A stretch of 64,000 nucleotides of DNA from contig NZ_FXTH01000014.1 of the NCBI RefSeq assembly GCF_900182555.1, positions 1-64,000 on the forward strand, written 5' to 3'. The DNA comes from Fodinibius sediminis. GTDB taxonomy: Bacteria; Bacteroidota; Rhodothermia; Balneolales; Balneolaceae. Positions 53,675 through 61,986 of this stretch are shown here, piece after piece (position 1 is the first letter of the stretch; each line of letters opens with the position of its first letter). The notes beneath the pieces are model-generated. The model ran no database searches. It was given only the letters and a program-made list of their open reading frames with translations, and was not told the DNA's origin. Made by a program: the position numbers and the translations under genes.

Positions 53675-54850
53675 CTATGAAACAATATGCCGCGGAAGCG
53701 TTGACGGAATCTGAACCAGTACTTCATAGTTCATAAAGTTCCTCATCTCGCTGAAAGAGGCAACTGTCATCTCCTGTTCTCCCTGCACGCCGATAATGAC
53801 GACTTCATCTCCCTTGGTGACCGCGGGAATATCCGTGATGTCAACGGTCAACAAATTCATATTCACCAAACCTGCCACCGGCGCCCGCTCACCGTTAATC
53901 AGTACGATACCAACATTGGTCAGATTTCGACCAAAGCCGTGGGCATATCCTATGGGCACTGTGGCTATTTGCTGGTCACGGCTGGTGAGATAGGTATTGC
54001 CATAACCGACGAATTCACCGGCCGGCACCATCTTGGTACTCATGACTTCACTTTTCCAGCTGATCACCCGATTCAGCGGATCCCGGTGCTTTTTATTGAT
54101 ATCCGGATGGCGTTTCACAAAGTTCATATACGTTTCACGATTGGGCCAGAATCCATATTGCGCGATCCCGATGCGCACCATATCCATGATGGTTTCCGGA
54201 TAGTTCAGGGCCGATGCAGAACAGGCTGTATGATAATGCTCCGCCTCAATCCCATGATCCTCGAACCAGCTCGTATATTCCCGGAACCGTTCTATCTGCT
54301 CCTGTACACGCACATAATTCCCAACGCTTTCCGCCCCGGCATAATGCGTACAGATTCCATCGAGGCGGAGGTGCTCGTGATTCTCTTTGAGCAGCTGTAC
54401 GATATTCTCAAAGGTATCGGAATCGAGTCCCAGCCGGTTCATGCCGGTCTCCAGGTGCAAGTGAATGCGGGCGGGCTTGCCGATACGCTTGGCCTCCTTC
54501 ACTGCGGCCCGGAGCCGATCCAGTTCAAAAACAAAAAAGGAAACGTCTCGCTCGATAGCCCAGGCAATAACCCCGTTGTTGATCATACCCATGATCATGA
54601 TATGGGTATCCTCTTGAGTGGACGCGCGGCAGGCTTCACGGGCCTCATCCGAGCTGAATACTGAGAAATGGCGGATGCCGCACTCCTCTGCCAGGGGAAC
54701 AAAATACTTGATACCGTGTCCATATGCATTGCCCTTGATAACCGAACTGAACAGTACGTCTTCTCCAACGTAATCTCTTAGAAAAGATATATTCTGCTGA
54801 AAAGAAGATTTACTAAGCTCAACATACGACGGGTAGAACGGCTCTTTCAT
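53675..54850 (-). CDS. alr: Alanine racemase
   Basis: Fold-type III PLP enzyme of 391 residues interconverting L- and D-alanine for peptidoglycan. The PLP Lys sits in VIKGNAYGHG (about 38-47). The N-terminal TIM barrel has HLHLETGMNRLG (about 130-141) and CTHYAGAE; the C-terminal beta domain has GYGNTYLTSRDQQIATVPIGYAHGFGRN (split by the Tyr-bearing GYGNTY and the PIGYAHG motif) and VNMNLLTVDITD. It overlaps the M20 gene upstream by four bases (ATGA), so the two are translationally coupled. It is the last gene of a six-gene minus-strand run. Confidence 0.9.
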   Translation of the reverse strand: MKEPFYPSYVELSKSSFQQNISFLRDYVGEDVLFSSVIKGNAYGHGIKYFVPLAEECGIRHFSVFSSDEAREACRASTQEDTHIMIMGMINNGVIAWAIERDVSFFVFELDRLRAAVKEAKRIGKPARIHLHLETGMNRLGLDSDTFENIVQLLKENHEHLRLDGICTHYAGAESVGNYVRVQEQIERFREYTSWFEDHGIEAEHYHTACSASALNYPETIMDMVRIGIAQYGFWPNRETYMNFVKRHPDINKKHRDPLNRVISWKSEVMSTKMVPAGEFVGYGNTYLTSRDQQIATVPIGYAHGFGRNLTNVGIVLINGERAPVAGLVNMNLLTVDITDIPAVTKGDEVVIIGVQGEQEMTVASFSEMRNFMNYEVLVQIPSTLPRHIVS

Positions 54851-56004
54851 CCTTTGGATACAATCTCTTTTATAATTTGCATGAACATCAACACCCCCGA
54901 GGAGATAACAGCGTCCTCAAAATCATACTGCTCAGCATGCAGGGCCGGGTGTTCGGAACCGATGCCCAGTCCAAACATGGCACCGGGAATTTCCTGCGTG
55001 AAATGACCAAAGTCCTCCGACCAGCTGAAAGGGGTTTGCTTTTCTGAAATTTCCAGATCACAGTCCTCGGCAGCCCTGCAAATGATGTCAACAGCCCGGG
55101 CATCATTGGTTGTGGCCGCAAAAGGTTCCACCCAGCTATGTGCCATGTCAAGTCCATAGGTTTGGGCCAAACCTTCAGCGATGGTAAGGCAACGACGCTG
55201 AAGATCAGACAACAGCTCGTCGTCGTAGGTCCGCAGGGTGGCACGAACGATTGCGTGCCCGGGAGAAGTTCCAAAAGCCCGCTCTCCCAGAACCGCATTG
55301 ATGACGGTCACTTTCGTGGCCTGGTCCAATGAGCTGTAAAACTGGGGAACTGCCGAAAACGCTTCAATAAGCTGTGCAACAGCGGCCGCAGGACTGACCC
55401 CCTCTTCCGGATGAGCGGCATGGGCCGTCTGTCCCCTGAGCTCAACCTCCAGTCCGACAGAAGCGGCAGCGAAGACACCGGGTCGGACAACAATTTGGTG
55501 CTTGCCATGGCCCGGCAAGTTATGGAGAGCGAAACAGTAATCGAGAGACCGTGCCTGGAAGGCTTCCTCTTCAAGTATCTTCAACGCCCCCTCTCCCGTT
55601 TCTTCAGCCGGCTGAAAGAGTAGTGTTACGGTCCCCGAGGCAGGTCGATCTGCAGCCAGTAATTTCGCAACGCCACACATAATGGCCATATGGCCGTCAT
55701 GCCCGCATTTATGGCCCACACCCTCCGCTTTCGATTGGTAATCAGTCTCAATCTTATCTGGTATGGGCAGGGCATCGAGTTCACACCGGAGCAGCAGATG
55801 CGGACCTTCTGACTCTCCTTTGTAAGAAGCCAGGATTCCATGTCCCCCGAGCCCCGTCCGGAGCTCATCAGGGGCAGTGTCTGACAGAAAATCACCTATA
55901 CATTCGGCCGTTTCCGATTCCTGTCCGGAAACTTCGGCCTTCTGATGCAGCCGGTGGCGTAAAGCCGTCAATTCCTGCATGTGCGGAGCTATTTTTGAAG
56001 ACAT
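54847..56004 (-). CDS. M20-family amidohydrolase/peptidase
   Basis: A 385-residue zinc-dependent deacylase or aminoacylase of the hippurate hydrolase/HipO type. I use ATG 56004 because the longer frame starts only with TTG. Features: LRHRLHQKAEVSGQE, LLLRCELDALPIPD (about 75-88), GHKCGHDGHMAIMCG (about 98-112) with metal-binding Cys, Gly-His-Asp-Gly-His, LLFQPAEETGEGA with the catalytic Glu, and SWSEDFGHFTQEIPGAMFGLG near the end. It overlaps alr and follows the M23 gene; removal of acyl groups from amino acids, or cleavage of small peptides, would provide amino acids for the racemases next to it. Confidence 0.88.
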   Translation of the reverse strand: MSSKIAPHMQELTALRHRLHQKAEVSGQESETAECIGDFLSDTAPDELRTGLGGHGILASYKGESEGPHLLLRCELDALPIPDKIETDYQSKAEGVGHKCGHDGHMAIMCGVAKLLAADRPASGTVTLLFQPAEETGEGALKILEEEAFQARSLDYCFALHNLPGHGKHQIVVRPGVFAAASVGLEVELRGQTAHAAHPEEGVSPAAAVAQLIEAFSAVPQFYSSLDQATKVTVINAVLGERAFGTSPGHAIVRATLRTYDDELLSDLQRRCLTIAEGLAQTYGLDMAHSWVEPFAATTNDARAVDIICRAAEDCDLEISEKQTPFSWSEDFGHFTQEIPGAMFGLGIGSEHPALHAEQYDFEDAVISSGVLMFMQIIKEIVSKG

Positions 56005-56133
56005 CTGAAAATTTTCAATAAGAAGGTTCGTGAGGGAACTCAATTAGTAAATTTTAAAGCAGAATTGCCAGTACCGGGCGATAAAGACGCAGGGCTCATC
56101 GACCCCGCCACGTGAAAATACACATAACCAGAC

Positions 56134-56808
56134 TCATCGGCGGGGATCCCGTGGCCCCTTCTCCTGCCGGTAGAGCTCTCCAAGTATCCTGCGGGGATCA
56201 GGATACAGGCGGAGGGCTTCTTCACGCCTTTCCTCAGAGACCACGCCCGGCATATCAGCTTCCCCCGGATCTCTCACTGAGAGCTGGAAGTGAAGATGCG
56301 GAACCCAGCCCCCGTTTTCCTCCCGGCTGCCCAAAGCACCTATCTGCTGGCCACGCTGCACCCGGTCGCCCGCCGACCAGCGCTCAAGAGAAGAGCGGGA
56401 CAAATGACCATACAGGGCAAACAGCTGCGTGCCATCAAGATCGTAGGCAATTATTATGGTAGGCCCGTAATCACCCCTCTTATTATTATCCTGCAGGTAG
56501 GCAACCGTTCCATTAGCAAAAGAAAAAACAGGGGCACCGGCCTCTGTCCAGATATCGATACCCATATGGATATTGCGTTTATTGCAATATTGCGCCGCCA
56601 CATACATGCCGGCTCGTTTTTCATTATAACGCCCGATGCCCCACCTTTTTGAACGCACAAATCCCGGGTTGTAGCCTGATGTAAAATCAAACAGGTACAT
56701 CTCATCCGGATAATTCATTACCGGAGCATATTTGCACATAACTGAACCTGTTTTTTTGTTCCACGGCCGGCTTGACGGTATGGGATAAGCATACGACGCA
56801 TGTTCCAC
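56134..56808 (-). CDS. M23-family metallopeptidase without obvious signal peptide
   Basis: LytM-type endopeptidase of 224 residues. The metal motif HMGIDIW (about 77-83) and later YGHLSR, with HLHFQLSV (about 169-176), supply the His-x-x-x-Asp and His-x-His ligands. It starts with GTG 56808, and an ATG at 56739 is possible. Neither start gives a signal peptide or a membrane helix, which is odd for a peptidoglycan enzyme; it may act inside the cell or use an unrecognised export path. Many relatives of this shape are annotated only as M23 proteins. It lies between the ornithine racemase-like and M20 genes on the same strand. Confidence 0.83.
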   Translation of the reverse strand: MEHASYAYPIPSSRPWNKKTGSVMCKYAPVMNYPDEMYLFDFTSGYNPGFVRSKRWGIGRYNEKRAGMYVAAQYCNKRNIHMGIDIWTEAGAPVFSFANGTVAYLQDNNKRGDYGPTIIIAYDLDGTQLFALYGHLSRSSLERWSAGDRVQRGQQIGALGSREENGGWVPHLHFQLSVRDPGEADMPGVVSEERREEALRLYPDPRRILGELYRQEKGPRDPRR

Positions 56809-56835
56809 CTCTTCTTCGATTTCACGGGCCTGCCT

Positions 56836-57912
56836 TTACTCCACAATCTTATCAATATAATCGGAATTCATGATTCCGAGCGCCCCCATGTATTTCATCC
56901 TAAACCGGATAAAGTCTCCTACCTCGTAGCCCGCCTGGTTGTCCCCGACATCCAGGATAAGCATATCAGAACTCGCATCAACGATATTTACTTCTCCATC
57001 TCTTTCGACGTCGATGATGTGTTCCGGATTGATATCCAGGTAACCTATATCCAGGATGGCCCGGTAGGAAGTTTCACCATAATCCTCTTCGTCAATGTCT
57101 GTAACCTGTCCCTGGGGGTTTTTCCCCAGCTCACCACTGGGAACCTTGGGCTTTTCGGCAATCTCAATAATCTGGCTATAAAGTTCCAGTACATCGTTGT
57201 GCATTCCCTCAATGGTTCCACCGGTGAAGAGATCCTTGCCAAAGAAAAGCGCTTCGCCCACCCGGAAATGGTTAATCCCCCTGGGCAGTTGATTGCGCAG
57301 GAGCAGTGGTATAGTAACCGTGGTTCCGCCGGAAACAAGCGGGATGGTTTTGTTAAAGCGCAGTTCAATAATCTGTTTGTACAAGGAGAGCTGGATCAGC
57401 TTGTCCTCGTCCGGCATCACCCCATGCATACAGTTCAGGTTCGTGCCTATGCCCAGCACTTCGATATTGGAAAGCTTGAATACCTCCTCATAGAAGTCAA
57501 CTATGTTCTCCCGGATAACCCCTTCACGCAGATCACCCATCTCAATCATGATGATCACTTTGTGCACCTTGCCCTGCTTCTTTGCTTCATCAGAAAGAGC
57601 ATGCAGGGTGGAAAGTTCGGTATTGAGACTTGCATCCGCATATTTTACCACCGACTCGATAATATCCTTGGGCGGGGGTTTGATATAGGTTGTCATTGTA
57701 TCCGGATCGATCTCCTTAATTTTCTTGAGATTGCTGATCCGCGAGTCATGCATCTCTCCAATCCCAAGATCGGCCACCTCCTTCAGATAGGCTTCATGTC
57801 CGCATAACAATTTTGTTGTGATTCCCCACTTGATATCGTTTTTCTTAAACAGATTATCAAGGAAGTTATAATTCTCACGCAGTTTCTCGCGATATAGTTT
57901 TAAATAGGCCAT
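56836..57912 (-). CDS. Ornithine/alanine racemase-like PLP enzyme (Orr family)
   Basis: A 358-residue fold-type III PLP protein related to ornithine racemase and YhfX. The PLP Lys is in WGITTKLLCGHE (about 29-40), where Alr proteins have VxKxNAYGHG. Other features: VIIMIEMGDLREGV (about 138-151), GIGTNLNCMHG (about 175-185), SGGTTVTIPLL (about 213-223) and FRVGEALFFGKD (about 237-248). The Tyr-carrying C-terminal domain is small and different from that in Alr. It starts three bases after the GNAT stop, so both are in one unit. The ornithine aminotransferase at 60205 makes D/L-ornithine a plausible substrate. Confidence 0.8.
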   Translation of the reverse strand: MAYLKLYREKLRENYNFLDNLFKKNDIKWGITTKLLCGHEAYLKEVADLGIGEMHDSRISNLKKIKEIDPDTMTTYIKPPPKDIIESVVKYADASLNTELSTLHALSDEAKKQGKVHKVIIMIEMGDLREGVIRENIVDFYEEVFKLSNIEVLGIGTNLNCMHGVMPDEDKLIQLSLYKQIIELRFNKTIPLVSGGTTVTIPLLLRNQLPRGINHFRVGEALFFGKDLFTGGTIEGMHNDVLELYSQIIEIAEKPKVPSGELGKNPQGQVTDIDEEDYGETSYRAILDIGYLDINPEHIIDVERDGEVNIVDASSDMLILDVGDNQAGYEVGDFIRFRMKYMGALGIMNSDYIDKIVE

Positions 57913-57915
57913 GCC

Positions 57916-58362
57916 CTATTTCTTCAGTCGCATTTCCAGGTACTTGTTGGTAAACCCGTATTTTTCATAAAGATATTTAGCCGGGTTGTCGTGTTCAACA
58001 TGCAAGGCAATATCACCTTCGGTGGCGTCTATAGCCCGTTCCATCAGCTGTTTTCCAATACCTTGCCCGCGGGCCTCACCATGAACAGCAATATACACTA
58101 AAATATGTTCCGGTATATAACCACCCATGTTGGTATCATTAATAATCACTGCCCCCACAATCTCTTCGTCCTGGTGGGCAACCAGGATAAAACCGTCCTG
58201 TCCGGATTCATCGCCGTAGGCGTATCCTATACACTTCAGAATATGACGCTTTTCATCGCCATATTCATCGAGATGCTGAAATAAGAAATCGGCAATGTCC
58301 TCACGCGAAAAGACCGTGGGATTTTCCGTGTCCGAATGTATGATATCAAATTGCATGATCAA
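57916..58362 (-). CDS. GNAT-family N-acetyltransferase
   Basis: A 148-residue acyltransferase. The acetyl-CoA-binding pattern is AVHGEARGQGIGKQLMERAI (about 93-112), preceded by IVGAVIINDTNMGGY and followed by LHVEHDNPAKYLYEKYGFTN, a standard GNAT end. It lies between the symporter and the racemase-like gene, only three bases from the latter. The acceptor is probably an amino acid or polyamine, by context. Confidence 0.87.
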   Translation of the reverse strand: MIMQFDIIHSDTENPTVFSREDIADFLFQHLDEYGDEKRHILKCIGYAYGDESGQDGFILVAHQDEEIVGAVIINDTNMGGYIPEHILVYIAVHGEARGQGIGKQLMERAIDATEGDIALHVEHDNPAKYLYEKYGFTNKYLEMRLKK

Positions 58363-58400
58363 CCGTTTAGAGTCATTACTATGTTATTATTCTCAATTTG

Positions 58401-59843
58401 TCAGGATTTGTTTCTTCCGTCGGGAAACATGAGTGATAATAATACAAACACCATGAACGAAGCCGAAATTCCAAAAACATTGGCATCAAGGCCCGCGGGC
58501 AGCTTTTCCATAAACACTTCAAGCAGGATGGTGACTGCCCCTCCAAGGATCATAGCGCCCATGGCGCCGACACTGCTGCTCTTCTGCCAGTAGAAGGCCC
58601 CCACAATAGGCACAAACAGCCCGGAAACCATAAAGGCATACGAATAGAGCATCAGATCCAGCACATTGGTCATCATACTGGCGATAAACAGGGCCCCGGC
58701 ACCGATAAGCAGTGTTGTAACCTGCGAAAAACGAAGAAACCGGTCACTGTCATGATCCACCTCTTTAAAATAACCGATGATGTCCGAAACCACATTGCCT
58801 GAGGCAGCCATCAGGCAGCTGTCGGCCGTGGAGAGAATAGCGGAAAAGTAGGCACTCATCATGACTCCCATCAACCCTACCGGCAACACGGTGCGCAGCA
58901 GCATCGGCAAGCCGGTTTCGGGATCTGTTTCTGCAATATTTTCAGCTCCGAGATAATCAAACATGCCCTGGGAAGCGGCTACTTTCGCAAAAAGTCCCAG
59001 TGCAACTCCCATAAATGCCATAACCGGCCATTCAAAAAGGCCCGCCAAAAACCAGGCTTTTTTTGCTGTTTTCTCGTCGTTGCATGCATAAATTCGCTGG
59101 TACAGGGTCATACCCACAAACCAAATGGGGATAATGGTCACTGCCCAATACACTACTTTCTGCCAGGTAATATTGGTCATTGACAGCAAGGATGGGTCCA
59201 CGGTCCGGCCAATGGCCTCCCACCCTCCAACCGCATAATATGAGATGGGAATACCTACAAAGACCAGTCCCATCATCAGAATGGCCCATTGAACCGTATC
59301 CGTATAAATCACGGCCTTAAGTCCGCCCATGACGGTATAGATGACGGCTACTGATCCCATGATGATAAGCGCGGTCTGCAGATCCAGATTTGCAAACGTG
59401 CCCTGAGCCAGTTTAGCACCTGCCAGTATCTGCGAACTGGTAAAGCCGGCATACCCTACTGCCGAAATAATACCGGCAACGAGAGCAACCTCAGGCGTGA
59501 AGTAGTGCTTGAAAATTTCCGGAAAGGTATAGGCCTTATCAAAAGCAGCATTCCCCTTTACTTTCGGGATCAGCAGCACGGCGGCAAGCCAGGCTCCCAG
59601 CAGTCCCGTAAAAAGCATCCATGAGCCTGAAATACCCATTACAAAACCAAGTCCGCCGAGCCCAATGGAAAATCCACCTCCCACGTCGGTTGCAACCACC
59701 GACAGGCCGATGTGCAGACTGCTCATATTGCGGCCGCCAACGTAATAGTCTTCAGCGCCTTCATTCCTGTTCAAAAAGAAAAATCCAAAGCCCAACATTG
59801 CCAGCATATAGCAGACAAAAATCGTCAGGTCAATCCAGTGCAT
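58401..59843 (-). CDS. Sodium:solute symporter (SSS family)
   Basis: An inner-membrane transporter of 480 residues with about 13 hydrophobic segments. ATG 59843 is used, since the longer frame would pass through a terminator hairpin (59882-59908). Family features: YYVGGRNMSSLHIGLSVVATDVGGG near the start, TFPEIFKHYF, IYTVMGGLKAVIYTDTVQW (about 165-183) and MSAYFSAILSTADSCLMAASG (about 330-350), the last being the Ser/Thr sodium-site region. It leads the run symporter-GNAT-racemase-M23-M20-alr, so it probably imports an amino acid or small peptide. A structured RNA lies directly upstream. Confidence 0.88.
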   Translation of the reverse strand: MHWIDLTIFVCYMLAMLGFGFFFLNRNEGAEDYYVGGRNMSSLHIGLSVVATDVGGGFSIGLGGLGFVMGISGSWMLFTGLLGAWLAAVLLIPKVKGNAAFDKAYTFPEIFKHYFTPEVALVAGIISAVGYAGFTSSQILAGAKLAQGTFANLDLQTALIIMGSVAVIYTVMGGLKAVIYTDTVQWAILMMGLVFVGIPISYYAVGGWEAIGRTVDPSLLSMTNITWQKVVYWAVTIIPIWFVGMTLYQRIYACNDEKTAKKAWFLAGLFEWPVMAFMGVALGLFAKVAASQGMFDYLGAENIAETDPETGLPMLLRTVLPVGLMGVMMSAYFSAILSTADSCLMAASGNVVSDIIGYFKEVDHDSDRFLRFSQVTTLLIGAGALFIASMMTNVLDLMLYSYAFMVSGLFVPIVGAFYWQKSSSVGAMGAMILGGAVTILLEVFMEKLPAGLDANVFGISASFMVFVLLSLMFPDGRNKS

Positions 59844-59872
59844 AAATCTAAGCCATAAATTGGATTTCCACC

Positions 59873-59908
59873 TAATAAAAAAACCCTTGAGCAAACTACT
59901 CAAGGGTT
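59873..59908 (-). terminator. Terminator/attenuator before the symporter gene
   Basis: On the minus strand AACCCTTGAG (59899-59908, read downward) pairs with CTCAAGGGTT (59882-59891) around a 7-base loop and is followed by TTTTTTTATT. It stands 30-40 bases upstream of the symporter ATG on the same strand. It therefore either ends a small upstream RNA or acts as an attenuator in the symporter leader. Confidence 0.85.
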
Positions 59909-59933
59909 CATTCATATCGACCCCATAATATAT

Positions 59934-60045
59934 CCTTTACGTTCCGGAATTCCCAAATCTGAAAAGCGGATGCGGACGGCTAACCGACAGGGGACTGCCT
60001 GGGCCACCTGGAATCTGCCCCGATGAATTGCCGAATCCGTAAAAG
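59934..60045 (-). ncRNA. Candidate structured leader RNA or small RNA upstream of the symporter
   Basis: Two segments 71 bases apart pair on the minus strand to close a long stem: CTTTTACG-GATTCGG-CAATTC (60045 down to 60025) with GAATTCCGGAA-CGTAAAGG (about 59951 down to 59934), about 18 pairs with small bulges. Inside are a GGGG/CCCC stem (around 60021 and 59991) and a short CGG-TTAG-CCG hairpin. The terminator at 59882-59908 follows 25 bases later. A closed multi-hairpin domain plus terminator before a transporter gene is riboswitch-like. I could not match it to a class I know, and a stand-alone small RNA, such as a 6S-type RNA (CAGTCCCCTG resembles a 6S segment), is an alternative. Confidence 0.4.
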
Positions 60046-60204
60046 AGAGGTACAGTACGCATTGATTATCCCCCTCTTTTCTTTTCTGTAAAATCATTTT
60101 AACTGAGATGAACGTTTTGAAAAACGTTTAGAAAGTATATTTTTCTTCTCTTTTCAACATCCTATCTTGTAACCGCAATGGGATTAACCATAATTTAACC
60201 ATAC

Positions 60205-61437
60205 ATGACTACTACGGAAGAAGCTATCTCGCTCGAAGATCAATTTGGAGCTCATAATTACCATCCCCTCCCGGTGGTGCTTTCTAAGGGCCGGGGCGTT
60301 CATGTATGGGACCCGGAGGGGAACCGGTATTACGATTTTCTATCGGCTTATTCAGCGGTTAACCAGGGCCACTGCCATCCACGCATTATCAACAGGCTGA
60401 AAAAACAGGCTGAAGAACTAACGCTTGTTTCACGGGCCTTCTACAGCGACCAGCTGGGCACCTACGAAGAATATATGCACGACCTTTTTGGGTATGACAA
60501 GCTCCTGCCCATGAATACGGGAGCCGAAGGGGTGGAAACGGCTATAAAACTCTGCCGCAAATGGTCTTACGAAAAAAAAGACCTAGCGCCCGAACAGGCG
60601 ACCATTATTGTAGCCAAAGGGAATTTCCACGGACGCACAACCAGTATCATATCCTTCTCAAATGACCCGGTGGCCCGCAAGAATTTTGGACCTTACACCC
60701 CGGGCTTCGTATCTATTCCCTATGACGATCTTGATGCGCTTGAGCAGGCCCTTCAACAAGAAGATGTTGCCGGCTTTCTCGTGGAGCCCATTCAGGGCGA
60801 GGCGGGCGTAAAGGTGCCATCCGAGGGCTATCTCAAGAAAGCATCCGAACTGTGTAAAAAATACGAAACTCTCTTCATAGCCGATGAAATACAGACCGGC
60901 ATCGCCCGTACCGGAGCCCTGCTGTGTGTGGATCATGAAGAAGTACGACCTGACATTGTTATTCTTGGCAAAGCCCTTTCAGGAGGCGCCTATCCCGTTT
61001 CAGCGGTATTGGCCGACAACGAAGTCATGGAATGCCTGCGTCCCGGCGAGCACGGGTCCACCTATGGAGGAAATCCCCTGGCCTGTGCCGTTACCATGGA
61101 AGCCCTCGACGTAGTCCAGGATGAGAATCTGGCCGAAAATGCCGATCGCCTGGGTCATCTGTTTCGTCGTGAAATGGAAGCCCTTGCCAAAGAAACAGAT
61201 CTCGTGAAGCTGGTTCGCGGTAAGGGACTGCTGAATGCCATCGTTATCAACGACGCCGAAGACAGCCAGACGGCCTGGAACATCTGCCTGCAGCTAAAAG
61301 AAAATGGGCTGCTTGCCAAGCCGACGCATGGTAACATTATTCGCTTTGCTCCTCCGCTGGTAATGACGGAAGAACAACTTCGGGAGTGCATCTCAATTAT
61401 TTCAACAACTATTAAAAAGTTCGAAGCTGAGCTGTAA
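60205..61437 (+). CDS. rocD: Ornithine aminotransferase
   Basis: Class III PLP aminotransferase of 410 residues that moves the delta-amino group of ornithine to 2-oxoglutarate, giving glutamate semialdehyde. Ornithine-type features: [22 protein letters not shown] near the start (split by LSKG), [31 protein letters not shown] (about 109-126), [16 protein letters not shown] (about 135-150), [24 protein letters not shown] (about 226-237) and the PLP-Lys region [19 protein letters not shown] with Lys near 255. It is divergent from the symporter/racemase run, with about 360 bases between that hold the RNA candidate. Confidence 0.92.
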   Translation: MTTTEEAISLEDQFGAHNYHPLPVVLSKGRGVHVWDPEGNRYYDFLSAYSAVNQGHCHPRIINRLKKQAEELTLVSRAFYSDQLGTYEEYMHDLFGYDKLLPMNTGAEGVETAIKLCRKWSYEKKDLAPEQATIIVAKGNFHGRTTSIISFSNDPVARKNFGPYTPGFVSIPYDDLDALEQALQQEDVAGFLVEPIQGEAGVKVPSEGYLKKASELCKKYETLFIADEIQTGIARTGALLCVDHEEVRPDIVILGKALSGGAYPVSAVLADNEVMECLRPGEHGSTYGGNPLACAVTMEALDVVQDENLAENADRLGHLFRREMEALAKETDLVKLVRGKGLLNAIVINDAEDSQTAWNICLQLKENGLLAKPTHGNIIRFAPPLVMTEEQLRECISIISTTIKKFEAEL

Positions 61438-61760
61438 AACCTATCCCCTCCCGGGTGCAAAACAACCGTTTCATCCGGGAGATCTTCCCTCCTTCAGCTG
61501 ATTTCATTGAAACTACCGGCCCCCCTTTACCCAAAAAACAGCCTGTGTTCCGCAGTCTTTTCTGCAGGTTGAAATCTGATAAAATGAGCAGATAAAACCA
61601 TTTCGAGCTGCAAACCCCGGCTGCAGGACTCTTTTCCTGTGCTTATTGTGCGAGCAAGGGGCCTGTTCTTAGTACAACATCGTATTTCCACTCGTTTTTT
61701 GCTGGTGAAAGAGATGCCCGCGCGGTGAACCGATTCCATAAATTTTCCCCGCGAAATAAA

Positions 61761-61794
61761 AAAAGCGGCTCCCTGACCTCAGGAAGCCGCTTTT
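61761..61794 (-). terminator. Terminator of initiator tRNA-Met
   Basis: AAGCGGCT-CCTG-type arms (61763-61775 and 61780-61792) pair over about 12 positions with a 4-base loop. On the minus strand a run of T (TTTTTTTATTT) follows. It starts only 7 bases after the tRNA 3' end. Confidence 0.85.
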
Positions 61795-61800
61795 AAGTAG

Positions 61801-61873
<73 letters not shown>

Positions 61874-61885
61874 ATGTGAGTGCCT

Positions 61886-61915
61886 ATAATAAGGCTTGAC
61901 ATGGGTACTTGTCAA
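61886..61915 (-). promoter_or_regulatory. Promoter of initiator tRNA-Met
   Basis: On the minus strand TTGACA (61910-61915) and TATTAT (61886-61891) are 18 bases apart, 13 bases upstream of the tRNA 5' end. This is a sigma-70-like pair rather than the TAnnTTTG form seen for tRNA-Asn. Confidence 0.55.
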
Positions 61916-61986
61916 TAGTAAATTTATTTTTATTTACCACCCTTCTTTGACTTGCATCAAAATCCTAAAAAACCGCTACAAGGTTT

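Noticed and set aside
56800-57807. A 335-codon forward open frame opposite the racemase-like gene
   Set aside because: Antisense shadow; the minus-strand frame has the PLP motifs.
59873-60045. SRP RNA, tmRNA or a cobalamin riboswitch
   Set aside because: The conserved SRP core (GGTCAGG ... GGAAGG), the tRNA-like ends of tmRNA and a B12 box (GCCACTG) are absent. A 6S-type RNA could not be excluded.
61447-61481. Hairpin after the ornithine aminotransferase (CTCCCGG ... CCGGGAG)
   Set aside because: The loop is long and no T run follows, so I do not call it a terminator.
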